Source: Bradyrhizobium erythrophlei (GTDB taxonomy: Bacteria > Pseudomonadota > Alphaproteobacteria > Rhizobiales > Xanthobacteraceae). From it: a stretch of DNA of 64,000 bases. The stretch spans positions 6,898,501-6,962,500 of the forward strand of contig NZ_LT670849.1 of the NCBI RefSeq assembly GCF_900142985.1. The letters run 5' to 3'. Below the pieces are notes generated by a model. That model made no database searches, had not been told where the DNA came from, and saw only the letters and a list, made by a program, of their open reading frames with translations. Positions 41,597 to 52,384 of the stretch are shown here, one piece after another. The translations under genes and the position numbers were made by a program. Each line of letters opens with the position of its first letter. Within the stretch, counting starts at the first letter, position 1.

Positions 41597-42448
41597 ATGA
41601 CCCCTTCCCGCGATATTTCCCGCCTGATCGAGATCATGGCGCAACTCCGCACACCCGTGACCGGCTGTCCGTGGGATCTCGAGCAGAATTTCGAGACGAT
41701 CGCGCCCTACACGGTCGAGGAGGCCTATGAAGTCGCCGACGCGATCGCGCGTCACGATCTCGAAGACCTCAGGGAAGAGCTTGGCGACCTCCTGCTTCAG
41801 GTCGTCTATCACGCGCGCATGGCCGAAGAGCAGGACGCGTTCGATTTCGGCGATGTGGTCGAGGTGATCTGCCGCAAGATGATCCGCAGGCACCCGCATG
41901 TCTTTGCCGACAAGGACGGCAACATCAAACCCGCTGGCGTCAAGAGCGCGTGGGAGCGCATCAAGGCCGAGGAGAAGGCCGAGCGCGCCGCGCGCCGTCC
42001 GGCAAACTCCGAGCCGTCCGGTTCGCTGCTGTCGAACGTCAAGGCCGGACAACCGGCGCTGACGCGCGCGATGGCGTTGCAACGCAAGGCGTCAACCGTC
42101 GGCTTTGACTGGAATGATCCCCGCGCCGTCTTGCAGAAAATTCGTGAAGAGGCCGATGAGATCGAGGCCGCGCTCGACCACGGCGACAAGGAGGAGCTTG
42201 CGGCGGAGACCGGCGATCTGATGTTCGCGCTAGTCAATCTCGCCCGTCACGTCGAAGCCGATCCCGAAGTAGCGCTACGCGGCGCCAATGCTAAGTTCGA
42301 GCGCCGCTTTGGCTATATTGAGCGCGCCTTGGCGTCAAAGGGCCGGACGCTGGAGGCCGCCTCGCTTGAGGAGATGGACGCGTTGTGGAATGAGGCGAAG
42401 AAGAAAGAGTCTTCGTCGTCCCGGCCAAGCGAGCACAGCGAGCGTTGA
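41597..42448 (+). CDS. mazG: Nucleoside triphosphate pyrophosphohydrolase
   Basis: MazG folds twice: LIEIMAQLRTPVTGCPWDLEQNFETIAPYTVEEAYEVADAI with EELGDLLLQVVYHARMAEE, and a second copy KIREEADEIEAALDHGD with EETGDLMFALVNLARH-like. It hydrolyses non-canonical (d)NTPs to monophosphates. Length 283 aa is normal; the last ~20 residues are Ser/Lys-rich. Confidence 0.93.
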   Translation: MTPSRDISRLIEIMAQLRTPVTGCPWDLEQNFETIAPYTVEEAYEVADAIARHDLEDLREELGDLLLQVVYHARMAEEQDAFDFGDVVEVICRKMIRRHPHVFADKDGNIKPAGVKSAWERIKAEEKAERAARRPANSEPSGSLLSNVKAGQPALTRAMALQRKASTVGFDWNDPRAVLQKIREEADEIEAALDHGDKEELAAETGDLMFALVNLARHVEADPEVALRGANAKFERRFGYIERALASKGRTLEAASLEEMDALWNEAKKKESSSSRPSEHSER

Positions 42449-42594
42449 GCCGGGACTCATAACCACGAAATGAAGTGATTTAGACTGCGGGAGGCCGTGG
42501 CCCTTACACAACAACAGGCATTTTCGGCTCCGCCGTCTCCTTGAACTCACAAACGACGTGCAACACCCTCGCCTTTTCCTCTAAAACCCCGCCC

Positions 42595-43951
42595 ATGCGT
42601 GCGCATATTGTCATCATCGGCGCCGGCATTTCCGGCCTGACCGCTGCCATCACCATTGGGGAAGGCGTCGACAAGCTCATGTCGGCTGGCAAGACCATCG
42701 CGCGGCCCGAGATGACGCTCCTTGACGCCGCGGACTGGATCGGCGGGCGGGCGCGCACTGTTGAGCTGTCTACGGGTGTATCGGTGGACGCCGGAGCGCA
42801 CTGGTTCCATGGCGGAGGGAGGAACCCGTTCTATAAATGGGCCTGCGCTCGGCATTACGATCTGGGGCCGATCGGCATCGATACCGCCACGCGGCGCTTC
42901 AATGTCTCGGTGGAAGGCGCAGTGGCTCCTGAGCAGCGCGAATGGGCGATGAACCGGCTTTACGAGATGTATGCGATCTGGAAGGCGCAGCATCGGGATG
43001 AAGACGTGTCGCTCCGGCAATTGGCCGACATGTCGAAGTCGCGCGTGATCGTCGCTGTGGCCGAGGAACGGGCAAACAACTGGATGGCGGTCGATAGCGC
43101 GGCCAAGGTCTCAAGCGATGAATTCTGGGGCGACGATGCGGGTTCCGGCGGCATGCAATTGCAGTACGGGATCGAAAAGCTCATCGCGGGCCATGACCAA
43201 CGAAGCCCGGTATTACAAGGCCGATATCCAGCTCCGCCGCCTCGTGCAAACGGTCAAAAAGGCCGGAAAGCACTTTGCAATCGTGACCGACAAGGACACG
43301 GTCGAAGCCGACTATGTGCTTAGCACGCTCTCGGTTGGCGTGCTGAAATCGCACGGCGTCAGATTCGACAAGAGCGCGCGCGCGCAGCTGGACCCGGTCC
43401 TGGCGGGCATGACGGCGGCGAAAATGACCAAGATCTTCGTGCCGCTGCGGCCAGAATTCTTTGCCGAACGCAATATCGCACCGGACACGTTCGTCACGAT
43501 TTACGAACAGCGTCACGCCTGGCTCCTGCACCTTCGCACCGACGGCAAGCCGCTCGTCACCATCTTTGCTTCAGGCGCGATGTCGGATCTGGTAGAGAAA
43601 TCGCACTACGCCGACATCGAAAACCAGATGCTTGATCTGCTCGATCGCGTCGGCGAACCCGATTTGACCGGTGCGCGCAACAACCTGGAAGGCCGCATCC
43701 ACATCACCGACTGGACGACCAATCCGAATTTCCTGGCCGCCTATTCGGCCATGCTGCCCGGCGTCAAACGCCGCAATCCGCTGGTGATCGGCAACCTGAT
43801 ATTCGCGGGCGAGGCGTTTGTGCAGGACCTGAAGAAAAGCCCCAGTCAAATGACCGGCGCCTGGGAGTCGGGACGTATCGCGGGCAAGAAGATTTTGACA
43901 AAGCTGGCGCTGGAGGCTCGCAGGGCGGGCAAAGTAGGATCGGGACCGTAG
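42595..43951 (+). pseudogene. Flavin amine oxidase, frameshifted
   Basis: The first part (from 42595) has the FAD motif HIVIIGAGISGLTAAITIG and the amine-oxidase pattern DWIGGRARTVELSTGVSVDAGAHWFHG and ends at YGIEKLIAG. The second part (frame +1 from about 43190) continues in the same homologue with MTNEARYYKADIQLRRL, GVLKSHGVRF and IFAGEAFVQDLKKSPSQMTGAWESGR. The break is at 43188-43190: GCGGGCC where GCGGCC would give I-A-A-M-T, so one extra G is present. If not a sequencing error, this is a recent single-base inactivation. Confidence 0.85.
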
Positions 43952-44023
43952 TCGATTGGCCCGTAGCCGACCTGACTCTTGCGGCTTTTGATGGCGTTTC
44001 GGAAGTAGAGTCGGCGGGGACGG

Positions 44024-45403
44024 CTATGGTGCGTGAGGCACCGCATCAAAGCGGTTGATCACGAGATCACGCTTGGTCTCATCGACGCGCACCGTCATCT
44101 CGTAACGTCCGTCCTGAAGGTTCTTGCCCAGAACTTCCGAGTTGCGATGCAGCCAGCTGACGCCGGCGCCATCGGCCGCATCGATCGACAGATGCAATGT
44201 CGTTCGCGTCGCGGCCAGCCGTTCTTCGATCGCCGCCAACAGACCATCGATCCCCTCCCCGGTTTCGGCCGAAACCAGAAAACACGGCCGCTCCGGTGAG
44301 CGGCGGGCAGCGATATTGACAACGTTTTCGCGTTCCTCAGGCGAGAGCCGGTCGATCTTGTTCCAGACTTCAAGAATACGCTGGCCGCCGTCGGTATTGA
44401 TCCCGAGCTGACGCAACACGGCTTCGACGTCCTGCTCCTGCGCTTCACTGTCTTCGTGCGAAATATCCCTGACGTGAAGAATGACGTCGGCCTCGAGCAC
44501 CTCTTCAAGAGTGGCGCGAAACGCGGCCACCAGCTGCGTCGGCAGGTTGGAGATGAAACCGACCGTGTCCGACAGCATCGCCTTGCCGCCATGCGGCAGG
44601 GTAAGCGCGCGCAAGGTAGGATCGAGCGTGGCGAACAGCATGTCGGCGGCCTGAACCTCGGCGCGGGTCAGCCGGTTGAACAGCGTCGATTTGCCGGCGT
44701 TCGTATAGCCGACCAGCGCGACGACGCGATAAGGCACCCGTTGCCGGCCGGCGCGATGCAGCCGCCGTGTCGCCTGAACCTTCTTGAGCTCCTGCTCAAG
44801 CCGCGTGATGCGGTCGCCGATCAAACGGCGGTCGGCCTCGATCTGGGTTTCGCCGGGGCCGCCCATGAAACCAAAGCCGCCGCGCTGACGCTCAAGGTGG
44901 GTCCACGACCGCACCAGACGGCTACGCTGGTAGTTCAGGTGCGCGAGTTCGACCTGAAGCGTACCCTCTTTCGTCTTGGCGCGACGGCCAAAGATTTCGA
45001 GGATCAGCCCGGTGCGGTCGAGGACCTTGGTGTGCCAGGCCTTCTCCAGGTTGCGTTGCTGGATCGGCGATAGCGCGCAATCCATGATCACGAGCTCGGC
45101 TTCGTGGCCGGCCACAAGACCCGTGATCTCCTCAACCTTGCCCTTGCCGAGATAGGTCGCCGGTCTGATTTGGCTGACCGGCGCGATAAGAGCTTCCGCA
45201 ACCGTGAGATCGATCGCGCGCGCAAGGCCTGCCGCCTCCTCGAGACGGGCTTCAGAACCACGGATGGCGGACGAATCCTCTCGCGCATCGGGATCACCCC
45301 GGCGCGTTCGCAGGTAAGGGCCGATGACAATCACCCGCCCGGTTTGCTTCCCCACCGCCGACCGCGGACGGTCGACTCCCCCGTCAGAATTTCGGGGTTC
45401 CAA
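44024..45403 (-). CDS. hflX: GTPase HflX
   Basis: HflX domain (AVAEALIAPVSQIRPATYLGKGK-like, ELVIMDCALSPIQQRNLEKAWHTKVLDRTGLILEIFGRRAKTKEG, ERQRGGFGFMGGPGETQIE) followed by a GTPase with G1 GYTNAGKSTLF, G3 DTVGFISNLP and G4 NKID. It acts on stalled ribosomes. Start is a TTG at 45403, 12 bp after hfq, and a GAG-type site is near. The order hfq-hflX is conserved in alphaproteobacteria. Confidence 0.93.
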   Translation of the reverse strand: MEPRNSDGGVDRPRSAVGKQTGRVIVIGPYLRTRRGDPDAREDSSAIRGSEARLEEAAGLARAIDLTVAEALIAPVSQIRPATYLGKGKVEEITGLVAGHEAELVIMDCALSPIQQRNLEKAWHTKVLDRTGLILEIFGRRAKTKEGTLQVELAHLNYQRSRLVRSWTHLERQRGGFGFMGGPGETQIEADRRLIGDRITRLEQELKKVQATRRLHRAGRQRVPYRVVALVGYTNAGKSTLFNRLTRAEVQAADMLFATLDPTLRALTLPHGGKAMLSDTVGFISNLPTQLVAAFRATLEEVLEADVILHVRDISHEDSEAQEQDVEAVLRQLGINTDGGQRILEVWNKIDRLSPEERENVVNIAARRSPERPCFLVSAETGEGIDGLLAAIEERLAATRTTLHLSIDAADGAGVSWLHRNSEVLGKNLQDGRYEMTVRVDETKRDLVINRFDAVPHAP

Positions 45404-45414
45404 TCAGCTCACTC

Positions 45415-45663
45415 TCAAGCCGGTGCATCCTCGCCGCCTTCGAACAACTGGATCGGGGCTCCCGGCATGATGGTCGAGATCGCATGCTTGTAGACAAGCT
45501 GCGAATGACCGTCGCGACGCAGCAGCAGGCAGAAATTGTCGAACCAGGTCACAATTCCTTGCAGCTTTACCCCGTTGACCAGAAAAATCGTCAGTGGCGT
45601 TTTGGTTTTTCTAACGTGATTGAGGAAGGTGTCTTGTAGATTTTGTGCGCGGTCTGCCGCCAT
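45415..45663 (-). CDS. hfq: RNA chaperone Hfq
   Basis: Start at 45663 gives an 82-residue protein with Sm1 ([31 protein letters not shown]) and Sm2 ([13 protein letters not shown]) motifs. Hfq forms a hexamer and pairs small RNAs with mRNA. Short acidic C-terminus (EGGEDAPA). Directly upstream of hflX. Region 45664-45907 has no other gene and likely holds the hfq promoter. Confidence 0.95.
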   Translation of the reverse strand: MAADRAQNLQDTFLNHVRKTKTPLTIFLVNGVKLQGIVTWFDNFCLLLRRDGHSQLVYKHAISTIMPGAPIQLFEGGEDAPA

Positions 45664-45907
45664 TGTTTTTATCCCGCAAGTCTCGGTGCTTCTTGTTATT
45701 GAACCGCAGGCCACTTTCTGTCGAAGCAGTCCTTTCGGCTACCGGCTCTCTTGAGATCCCCCTCGGGAGAGCACGATCGTGTGATTAGAAGGCAGGCTTG
45801 GTTATTAGGCAAGCAGCTTCACGCGGAAGTGGCGTCAAAGAGGGAGCAATTCTCCATAAGACCGTGAAAAGAGACCGAAATTCCCGGCCCCTTCCCGGCT
45901 GTTCCGT

Positions 45908-47275
45908 TCAACCGACGCCGAGCGCCTTCAACTTTCGATGCAGGGCCGACCGCTCCATGCCGACGAATTCCGCTGTGCGGGAGATATTGCCGGAGAAACG
46001 GCTGATCTGAGCCATCAGGTAGTCGCGTTCAAAGACCTCCCGCGCCTCGCGCAGCGGCAGACCCATGATGTGTTCGCCGTTGTTGCTGGTCGGCATGGCC
46101 GGCACCATCGAGCCCACGTCCTGCGGCAGCATATCGGCGGTGATGATGACTTCCGGCCCGCCGCCGGCCAGAATCATCACCCGCTCCACATTGTTGCGGA
46201 GCTGGCGGACGTTTCCGGGCCAGACATGCGACTGCAGGACCGCCATCGCGTCCTGGCCGATCTGCCGCTTCGGCAGGCCGGTCGCGGCCGATATCTGGTC
46301 CATGAAGTAGTCGATCAATTCCGGGATATCCTCGCGCCGCTCCGACAGCGGCGGAACGCGGATCGGCACCACCGACAGGCGGTGATACAGGTCTTCGCGG
46401 AAGCGTCCGGCCGCGATTTCTTCCTCGAGATTGCGAGCGGTCGAGGAAATGATGCGGACATCGACGCTCACCTTGGCCGTGCCGCCCTGGCGCTGGAAGG
46501 TCTGCTCGACCAGGACGCGCAAAATCTTGTTCTGGGTCTCGCGCGGCATGTCGCCGATTTCGTCGACAAACAACGTGCCGCCATGGGCCTCTTCGAGCGC
46601 GCCGGTCTTGCGGGCGTGCTCGCCGTTGGGCTCGACGCCGAACAGCTCGATTTCCATGCGCTCCGGCGTAATCGCCGCGGCGTTGATCACCACGAACGGG
46701 CCTTCGGCGCGGCTCGACATGTTGTGCAGTGTACGCGCGGCCAGTTCCTTGCCCGCGCCCGAGGGACCCACGATCAGGATACGGCTGTTGGCCTTGGCGG
46801 CCCGGTCGATGGTCTGCCGCAACTGGTTCATGCAGGCCGAGCGGCCGGTCATGACGCTCGCCGTCGGCGCCAGTTGCTTGAGCTCCTTCACCTCGCGCTT
46901 CAGGCGCGAGGTTTCCAGCGCCCGCGTGGCGACCAGAATCAGCCGATCGGACTTGAACGGCTTCTCGATGAAATCGTAAGCGCCGCGCTTGATGGCGGCG
47001 ACCGCGGTTTCGATGTTGCCGTGGCCCGAAATCATCACGACCGGAAGATCGGCATGGTCGCGCTTGACCTGTTCAAGCAGTTGCAACCCGTCGAGCTTGC
47101 TGCCTTGCAACCAGATGTCGAGGAACACCAGGTTAGGCCTGCGGTTGGCGATTTCGGCCAGCGCAGAATCGCTGTCGCGCGCCGTGCGCGTCGTGAATCC
47201 CTCGTCGTCAAGAATCCCGGCGACAAGTTCACGAATGTCGGCTTCGTCATCGACAATCAAAATATCACTTGCCAT
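45908..47275 (-). CDS. ntrX: Nitrogen regulation response regulator NtrX
   Basis: Receiver domain at residues 1-120 (ILIVDDEADIRELVAGIL, LDIWLQGSKLDGLQLL; active-site D in FLDIWL), AAA+ sigma-54 activator (GPSGAGKELAARTLHNMS, GTLFVDEIGDMPRE, ESDM-like) and a Fis-type HTH (SRFSGNISRTAEFVGMERSALHRKLKALG). It replies to NtrY. Length 455 aa. Immediately downstream of ntrY. Confidence 0.95.
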   Translation of the reverse strand: MASDILIVDDEADIRELVAGILDDEGFTTRTARDSDSALAEIANRRPNLVFLDIWLQGSKLDGLQLLEQVKRDHADLPVVMISGHGNIETAVAAIKRGAYDFIEKPFKSDRLILVATRALETSRLKREVKELKQLAPTASVMTGRSACMNQLRQTIDRAAKANSRILIVGPSGAGKELAARTLHNMSSRAEGPFVVINAAAITPERMEIELFGVEPNGEHARKTGALEEAHGGTLFVDEIGDMPRETQNKILRVLVEQTFQRQGGTAKVSVDVRIISSTARNLEEEIAAGRFREDLYHRLSVVPIRVPPLSERREDIPELIDYFMDQISAATGLPKRQIGQDAMAVLQSHVWPGNVRQLRNNVERVMILAGGGPEVIITADMLPQDVGSMVPAMPTSNNGEHIMGLPLREAREVFERDYLMAQISRFSGNISRTAEFVGMERSALHRKLKALGVG

Positions 47276-47292
47276 AGGATACGCCCGTCTTC

Positions 47293-49686
47293 TCAGTTGC
47301 CTGTCGCGGCTTCGATTTTGGTCTGCTCATTAGTCGTTTCTTGTTGTCCGCTGGTTTCTTCGGCCGGTGACTTTGTTTCGGCCGTAGGTTGAACGATCTC
47401 AGACGTCGGCGCCTGACCAGATATCGCGAATCGTAGCCGCATCCAGGCCCCTCGTGCACCCGGCCGCATTTCCGATGCATCGTGGAGCTCGATCCGGCCG
47501 CCATGGTCCTGCAAGACCCGGCCGACGATCGCAAGGCCAAGGCCGGTGCCCTTCTCGCGCGTGGTCACGTAGGGTTCAAGCAGGCGCGCGCGGGCCACCT
47601 TCGGCAGGCCGACGCCATTATCGACGACATCGATCACGATGTCGTCGTTTTCGCGCGCCGCGATGACGTCAATACGACCGCGCCCCAATTCTTCCGGCGG
47701 CACGGCCTCGATCGCCTCGGTCGCGTTCTTGATGATGTTCGTCAGCGCCTGCGAAATCAGCCGGCGGTCGAACTTCGCTTGCAGCGGCTCCTGCTTGATC
47801 TCGGCCTCGATATCGACGTCGGGATGGCCAACCCGCATCAGGAATACCGCCTGACGCACGGTGTCGGCGACATCTTCGCCCTCGATCACCGGTTTTGGCA
47901 TCCGCGCAAAGCGCGAGAACTCGTCGACCATCCGCCTGATGTCGTCGACCTGCCGCACGATCGTATCCGTACACTGCTCGAACACGGCCTTGTCTTCGAC
48001 GATCGATTTGCCGAATTTGCGGCGGATGCGCTCGGCCGACAACTGAATTGGCGTCAGCGGGTTCTTGATTTCATGCGCGATCCTGCGGGCGACGTCGGCC
48101 CAGGCTGAGGTTCGCTGCGCCGAAACCAGCTCGGTAATGTCATCGAGCGTGATGATATAGCTGTCGCGCGTCTGGCTGGTCTGTTCCGCGGTGACGCGCA
48201 CCGACAGGTTTCGCTCATGGCCGTCGCGGTTGATCGTGATCTGGCCCTGCACCAGCCGCTGGGTGCTCTCGCGCGCCGTCTTCATCATCTCGTCGAGTTC
48301 CGGCAACACGTCGGAGAGCGGGTGATCCAGCGTTTCGGATTCGGCGTGTCCGATCAGTTTTTCCGCCGAGCGATTGAGGATGCCAACGCTTCCCGATGCA
48401 TCCACACCGATGATTCCGGCGCTCGCCGACGACAACACCGCTTCGATAAATCGCCGCCGGCTGTCGATCAGTTCGCTCGCATTGACGAGTTCGTCGCGCT
48501 GGGTGCGCAGCTCCTGCGTCATCTTGTTGAAGGTTTCGCCGAGTTGCGCGAGGTCGCCTTCCGAACGCTTCACCGGCACCTGGACATGCAGATCGCCGGT
48601 CGAGACCATGTGCGCGGCGCCCATCAGCCGGCGGATCGGGGTGACCAGCGAGTTGGCGAAATTGAGCCCCAGCAGGATCGAGGCCATCAGGATGGTCAGC
48701 GCGATGACGGCGAAGATCAGCGCAAAATTAACCTGAACGCCGAGCCGGCGCGCCTCGATCTCGGCATATTCGGCGACGCTCGCCTCGGTCTGCTTCAACT
48801 GGTCGACGACGTGAGGATCGAGCTGCCGTGCGACGTAAAGGAACGTATCCTGAAAGGCGCGCAGCCGGATCAAGGCAGCGACATTGTTCTCTTCGGGCAG
48901 AACCGCAATTTCCGGCTCGGTTTCATTGACGTTACTGAGGAAGTCCGACGGCGGCGCGGCGAACGCCAGCTGGATGCCGGTCTCGGCGCTTTCCAGGATG
49001 TGGCGGTCCTTGTCGATCAGCATTGCGCCGGGAAGATTGCGGGAGGCGGCGCTTGCGGTGAGAAATTCACGGAAGGACTGACGGTCCTGGTCGTAGAGCG
49101 GTCGCGCACGGCCGATATCTGCTGCCATTCCCAGAATGTCGCCGCGAATGAGCTGGGCGTGCTCTTGCATATAGGCGCGTGCGATGATCAGCGAGTTCTG
49201 GATCACCTCCCGCGTCGGACCCGAGAACAGCCGATCGAGGCCACGTTCGATCGTCAGGTTGGCGACGACCGCCACGAGGACCGCCGGCAGCACCGCCATG
49301 ATCGAGAACAGGCTGACGATCTGAACATGAAGCCTGGCGGCGGCGCGGCCGCGGCGCCGGGCCTGCATCACCTGCCAGACTTCGCGGGCGATGATACCGA
49401 GCAGCACCAGGATCGTGGCGCCGTTCATCAACATGAAGGATACTGCGACCTCACGGGTCGGCTCGATCCGCGTCAGGCCGGTCAGCACCACAAAGGTCAG
49501 GAAAGCCGATACCAGCGCCAGCCCGATCGCAATCGGGGCAAGCAGCCTTAGAATGGACCGTCCCTTGGGCTCAACGAGAGACGGATCGAACTGGGCGGCC
49601 GAGGTGTCCACGCTGGTTATACCGGCAAACGATGAAATGAAGGCTTCAGCATCCGCACGTTGCGGACTGATGCATTCATACCACAA
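47293..49686 (-). CDS. ntrY: Sensor histidine kinase NtrY
   Basis: 797-residue form: N-terminal helices (LLAPIAIGLALVSAFLTFVVL, MLMNGATILVLLGIIAREVW), a long periplasmic part, HAMP, PAS (SAGIIGVDASGSVGILNRSAEKLIGH), then H-box ([24 protein letters not shown]) and ATPase (VVDNGVGLP, EKGTGLGLAIVGRVLQDHGG). NtrY senses nitrogen or redox state. The ORF starts with TTG at 49686; GTG at 49611 (DTSAAQFDPS) is a better N-terminus but neither has a strong ribosome site. Confidence 0.93.
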   Translation of the reverse strand: MWYECISPQRADAEAFISSFAGITSVDTSAAQFDPSLVEPKGRSILRLLAPIAIGLALVSAFLTFVVLTGLTRIEPTREVAVSFMLMNGATILVLLGIIAREVWQVMQARRRGRAAARLHVQIVSLFSIMAVLPAVLVAVVANLTIERGLDRLFSGPTREVIQNSLIIARAYMQEHAQLIRGDILGMAADIGRARPLYDQDRQSFREFLTASAASRNLPGAMLIDKDRHILESAETGIQLAFAAPPSDFLSNVNETEPEIAVLPEENNVAALIRLRAFQDTFLYVARQLDPHVVDQLKQTEASVAEYAEIEARRLGVQVNFALIFAVIALTILMASILLGLNFANSLVTPIRRLMGAAHMVSTGDLHVQVPVKRSEGDLAQLGETFNKMTQELRTQRDELVNASELIDSRRRFIEAVLSSASAGIIGVDASGSVGILNRSAEKLIGHAESETLDHPLSDVLPELDEMMKTARESTQRLVQGQITINRDGHERNLSVRVTAEQTSQTRDSYIITLDDITELVSAQRTSAWADVARRIAHEIKNPLTPIQLSAERIRRKFGKSIVEDKAVFEQCTDTIVRQVDDIRRMVDEFSRFARMPKPVIEGEDVADTVRQAVFLMRVGHPDVDIEAEIKQEPLQAKFDRRLISQALTNIIKNATEAIEAVPPEELGRGRIDVIAARENDDIVIDVVDNGVGLPKVARARLLEPYVTTREKGTGLGLAIVGRVLQDHGGRIELHDASEMRPGARGAWMRLRFAISGQAPTSEIVQPTAETKSPAEETSGQQETTNEQTKIEAATGN

Positions 49687-49778
49687 TGTTGCCGAATTGC
49701 GACAATTCCGCGGCGCATACCATGCCGCGTTCAGCCAATCCCCTGAGAAATCGCGCGGTTAGACCGGCTTTCGGCGGC

Positions 49779-51221
49779 TCAATTGCCCGTCCGATAGACC
49801 TGAATGTCCAGATCACGGATTTTCTTCCGCAGCGTATTGCGATTGAGCCCGAGAAGGTCGGCCGCCCGGATTTGGTTACCTCGGGTCGCCGCAAGCGCGG
49901 CCGTGAGTAGCGGGACCTCGATTTCCTTGAGGATGCGGTGATAGAGGCCCGGCGGCGGTACGCCGTTCGGAAAGCCCGAGAAGTGCGACGACAGATAGGC
50001 CTCGACCGCGCCGCCGAGATTGTCGACGCCCTGGTGCATCGTGCCGCCAGAGGTGACGGCCGGCGGCGCTAGCTCGCCGTCAATCACCGACGCCGTGATG
50101 ACGTCCTGCGGGTAAAGGGCGGCAAGCCGGCGGGCGAGGTTTTCAAGTTCGCGGACATTGCCGGGCCAGCGATGCTGCTTCATCCGCTCCAGCGCCAAAG
50201 CGTCCAGCTTCTTGGGCGGCAAACCGTCCTTCTCGGCCAGCGAAAAGAAATGGCGGATCAGGTCGGGCAGATCCTCGATTCGCTCCCGCAGCGGCGGAAG
50301 CCGCAGTGGCACCACGTTCAGGCGGAAGAACAGATCTTCACGGAACAGGCCCTGCTGAATCAGGATGCGCAAATCCTTGTTGCTGGCAGCAACGATGCGC
50401 ACGTCGGTCTTGATCGGCGTACGGCCACCGACGGTGGTGTATTCGCCCTGCTGAAGCACGCGCAACAGCCGCGTTTGCGCTTCCATCGGCATGTCGCCGA
50501 TTTCGTCGAGAAATAACGTGCCGCCTTCGGCCTGCTCGAACCGGCCCGAGGCGCGGGTGTTGGCGCCCGTGAACGCACCGCGCTCGTGACCGAACAACTC
50601 CGACTCGATCAGGTCGCGCGGGATCGCCGCCATGTTGACGGCCACGAACGGTCCATTACGCCGCTTGCCGTAATCGTGCAGCGCGCGTGCGACGAGCTCC
50701 TTGCCGGTACCGGACTCGCCCGAAATCATCACGGTCAAATCCGTCTGCATCAGCCGCGCCAGCACGCGATAAATTTCCTGCATCGCGGGCGAACGGCCGA
50801 CCAGCGGGATCGAATCGAACTCGGAATCGTCAGGCGCGCTCGCCACCCGCTCCTTCGGCTCCGCGAGTGCACGGCCGACGATCCCGATCAATTCCTTCAA
50901 GTCGAACGGTTTCGGCAGATATTCATAGGCTCCGCGTTCGGAAGCGCGGATCGCCGTCATGAACGTGTTCTGGGCGCTCATTACGATGACGGGAAGGTTC
51001 GGCCGCATCTTCTTGATCCGCGGCAGAAGATCGAACGCGTTCTCGTCCGGCATCACAACGTCGGTGATGACGAGATCGCCCTCGCCCTGGCTCACCCAGC
51101 GCCACAGCGTCGCAGCGTTTCCGGTCAGCCGCACCTCGTATCCGGCGCGCGACAGGGCCTGATTGAGCACGGTGCGGATGGCGGTATCGTCATCGGCAAC
51201 GAGAATACTACCTGCGGGCAT
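49779..51221 (-). CDS. ntrC: Nitrogen regulation response regulator NtrC
   Basis: Receiver ([23 protein letters not shown] in [17 protein letters not shown]), AAA+ ([47 protein letters not shown], with GAFTGA) and HTH ([22 protein letters not shown]). Activates sigma-54 promoters under low nitrogen. Preceded by ntrB with a 14-bp gap. Confidence 0.96.
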   Translation of the reverse strand: MPAGSILVADDDTAIRTVLNQALSRAGYEVRLTGNAATLWRWVSQGEGDLVITDVVMPDENAFDLLPRIKKMRPNLPVIVMSAQNTFMTAIRASERGAYEYLPKPFDLKELIGIVGRALAEPKERVASAPDDSEFDSIPLVGRSPAMQEIYRVLARLMQTDLTVMISGESGTGKELVARALHDYGKRRNGPFVAVNMAAIPRDLIESELFGHERGAFTGANTRASGRFEQAEGGTLFLDEIGDMPMEAQTRLLRVLQQGEYTTVGGRTPIKTDVRIVAASNKDLRILIQQGLFREDLFFRLNVVPLRLPPLRERIEDLPDLIRHFFSLAEKDGLPPKKLDALALERMKQHRWPGNVRELENLARRLAALYPQDVITASVIDGELAPPAVTSGGTMHQGVDNLGGAVEAYLSSHFSGFPNGVPPPGLYHRILKEIEVPLLTAALAATRGNQIRAADLLGLNRNTLRKKIRDLDIQVYRTGN

Positions 51222-51235
51222 CGTTCTTCCTCATC

Positions 51236-52384
51236 TCAAGTCCCGGCAACGTTATCGCGATCATTTTGATCAAGCTTCTTGGCTGGATTGAACATCGGCA
51301 GCAGCACGCGGAAAGTCGTCTTTCTCGGTTGCGACTCGCACTCGATGATTCCGCCGTGGTCGCCGACGATCTTGGCGACCAGCGCCAGACCAAGCCCGCT
51401 GCCGGTCGGCTTGGTCGTGACAAAGGGATCAAACAGATTCGGCATCAGATCTTCCGGCACGCCGGGGCCGTTGTCGCGAACGCAGAATTCAAGCGGCAAC
51501 GATACACGCGACTTCTTCCCCGGCACCGAAAGCCGCACGCCGGGACGGAATGCGGTGGTGAGCTGAATTTCCGCCTCATGGCCGAGATCGGCGGTGGCTT
51601 CGGCCGCGTTCTTCACAAGGTTGAGGAAGACCTGGATCAGTTGATCCTGATTGGCGAGCACCGGCGGCAACGACGGGTCGTAATCCTCGACAAAGCGGAC
51701 GTTACGCGCAAAGCCGGATTGCGCGAGCCGTTTGACGTGATCGAGCACGGAATGGATGTTGACCGGGCCACGCGCCACGGGCCGGTCATCGCCAAACACT
51801 TCCATGCGATCGACCAGCGTGACAATGCGGTCGGCCTCATCGCAGATCAACCGCGTCAGTGTCCGGTCTTCCGGCGACGCCGCCTGCTCGAGCAATTGCG
51901 CCGCGCCGCGAATTCCCGACAGCGGATTCTTGATCTCGTGCGCCAGCATGGCGGCCAACGCGATCACCGAGCGGGCGGCGCTGCGGTGGGTGAGCTGCCG
52001 GTCCATCTTGTCGGCAATACTTCGCTCCTGGAGCATCACGACGATGTGGCCGGGCCGCTCGCTGACCGGGGCTACGTGAAGATCGACCTGGCGGTCGCCG
52101 CCCATGCGCGGCGTGCCGAGGTCGACCTTGTATTCATTGACGGGAGAACCGCTGGAGCGAACCTGGTCGATCAACGACAACAGCGGACTTCCGAACGGAA
52201 CCAGGTCCTTCAGCGAATGCCGTTGCAGGAACTGCGCGGAGATCTCGAAGAATGATTCCGCGGCCATGTTGGCGTCCGCAATCCGGCCGTCGGGTGCGAC
52301 CAGCAGCACCGGGTTTGGCAACGCGTTGAGGATGATCTCCGCGTCGGTCGGTAACGGCCTGCGATGTTCGGCAGTGGAACTCAT
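51236..52384 (-). CDS. ntrB: Nitrogen regulation sensor kinase NtrB
   Basis: Start at 52384 overlaps the dusB stop by four bases (ATGA). PAS N-terminus ([30 protein letters not shown]), H-box ([26 protein letters not shown]) and ATPase ([51 protein letters not shown]). Cytosolic, no membrane segments. Phosphorylates NtrC under PII control. Confidence 0.96.
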   Translation of the reverse strand: MSSTAEHRRPLPTDAEIILNALPNPVLLVAPDGRIADANMAAESFFEISAQFLQRHSLKDLVPFGSPLLSLIDQVRSSGSPVNEYKVDLGTPRMGGDRQVDLHVAPVSERPGHIVVMLQERSIADKMDRQLTHRSAARSVIALAAMLAHEIKNPLSGIRGAAQLLEQAASPEDRTLTRLICDEADRIVTLVDRMEVFGDDRPVARGPVNIHSVLDHVKRLAQSGFARNVRFVEDYDPSLPPVLANQDQLIQVFLNLVKNAAEATADLGHEAEIQLTTAFRPGVRLSVPGKKSRVSLPLEFCVRDNGPGVPEDLMPNLFDPFVTTKPTGSGLGLALVAKIVGDHGGIIECESQPRKTTFRVLLPMFNPAKKLDQNDRDNVAGT

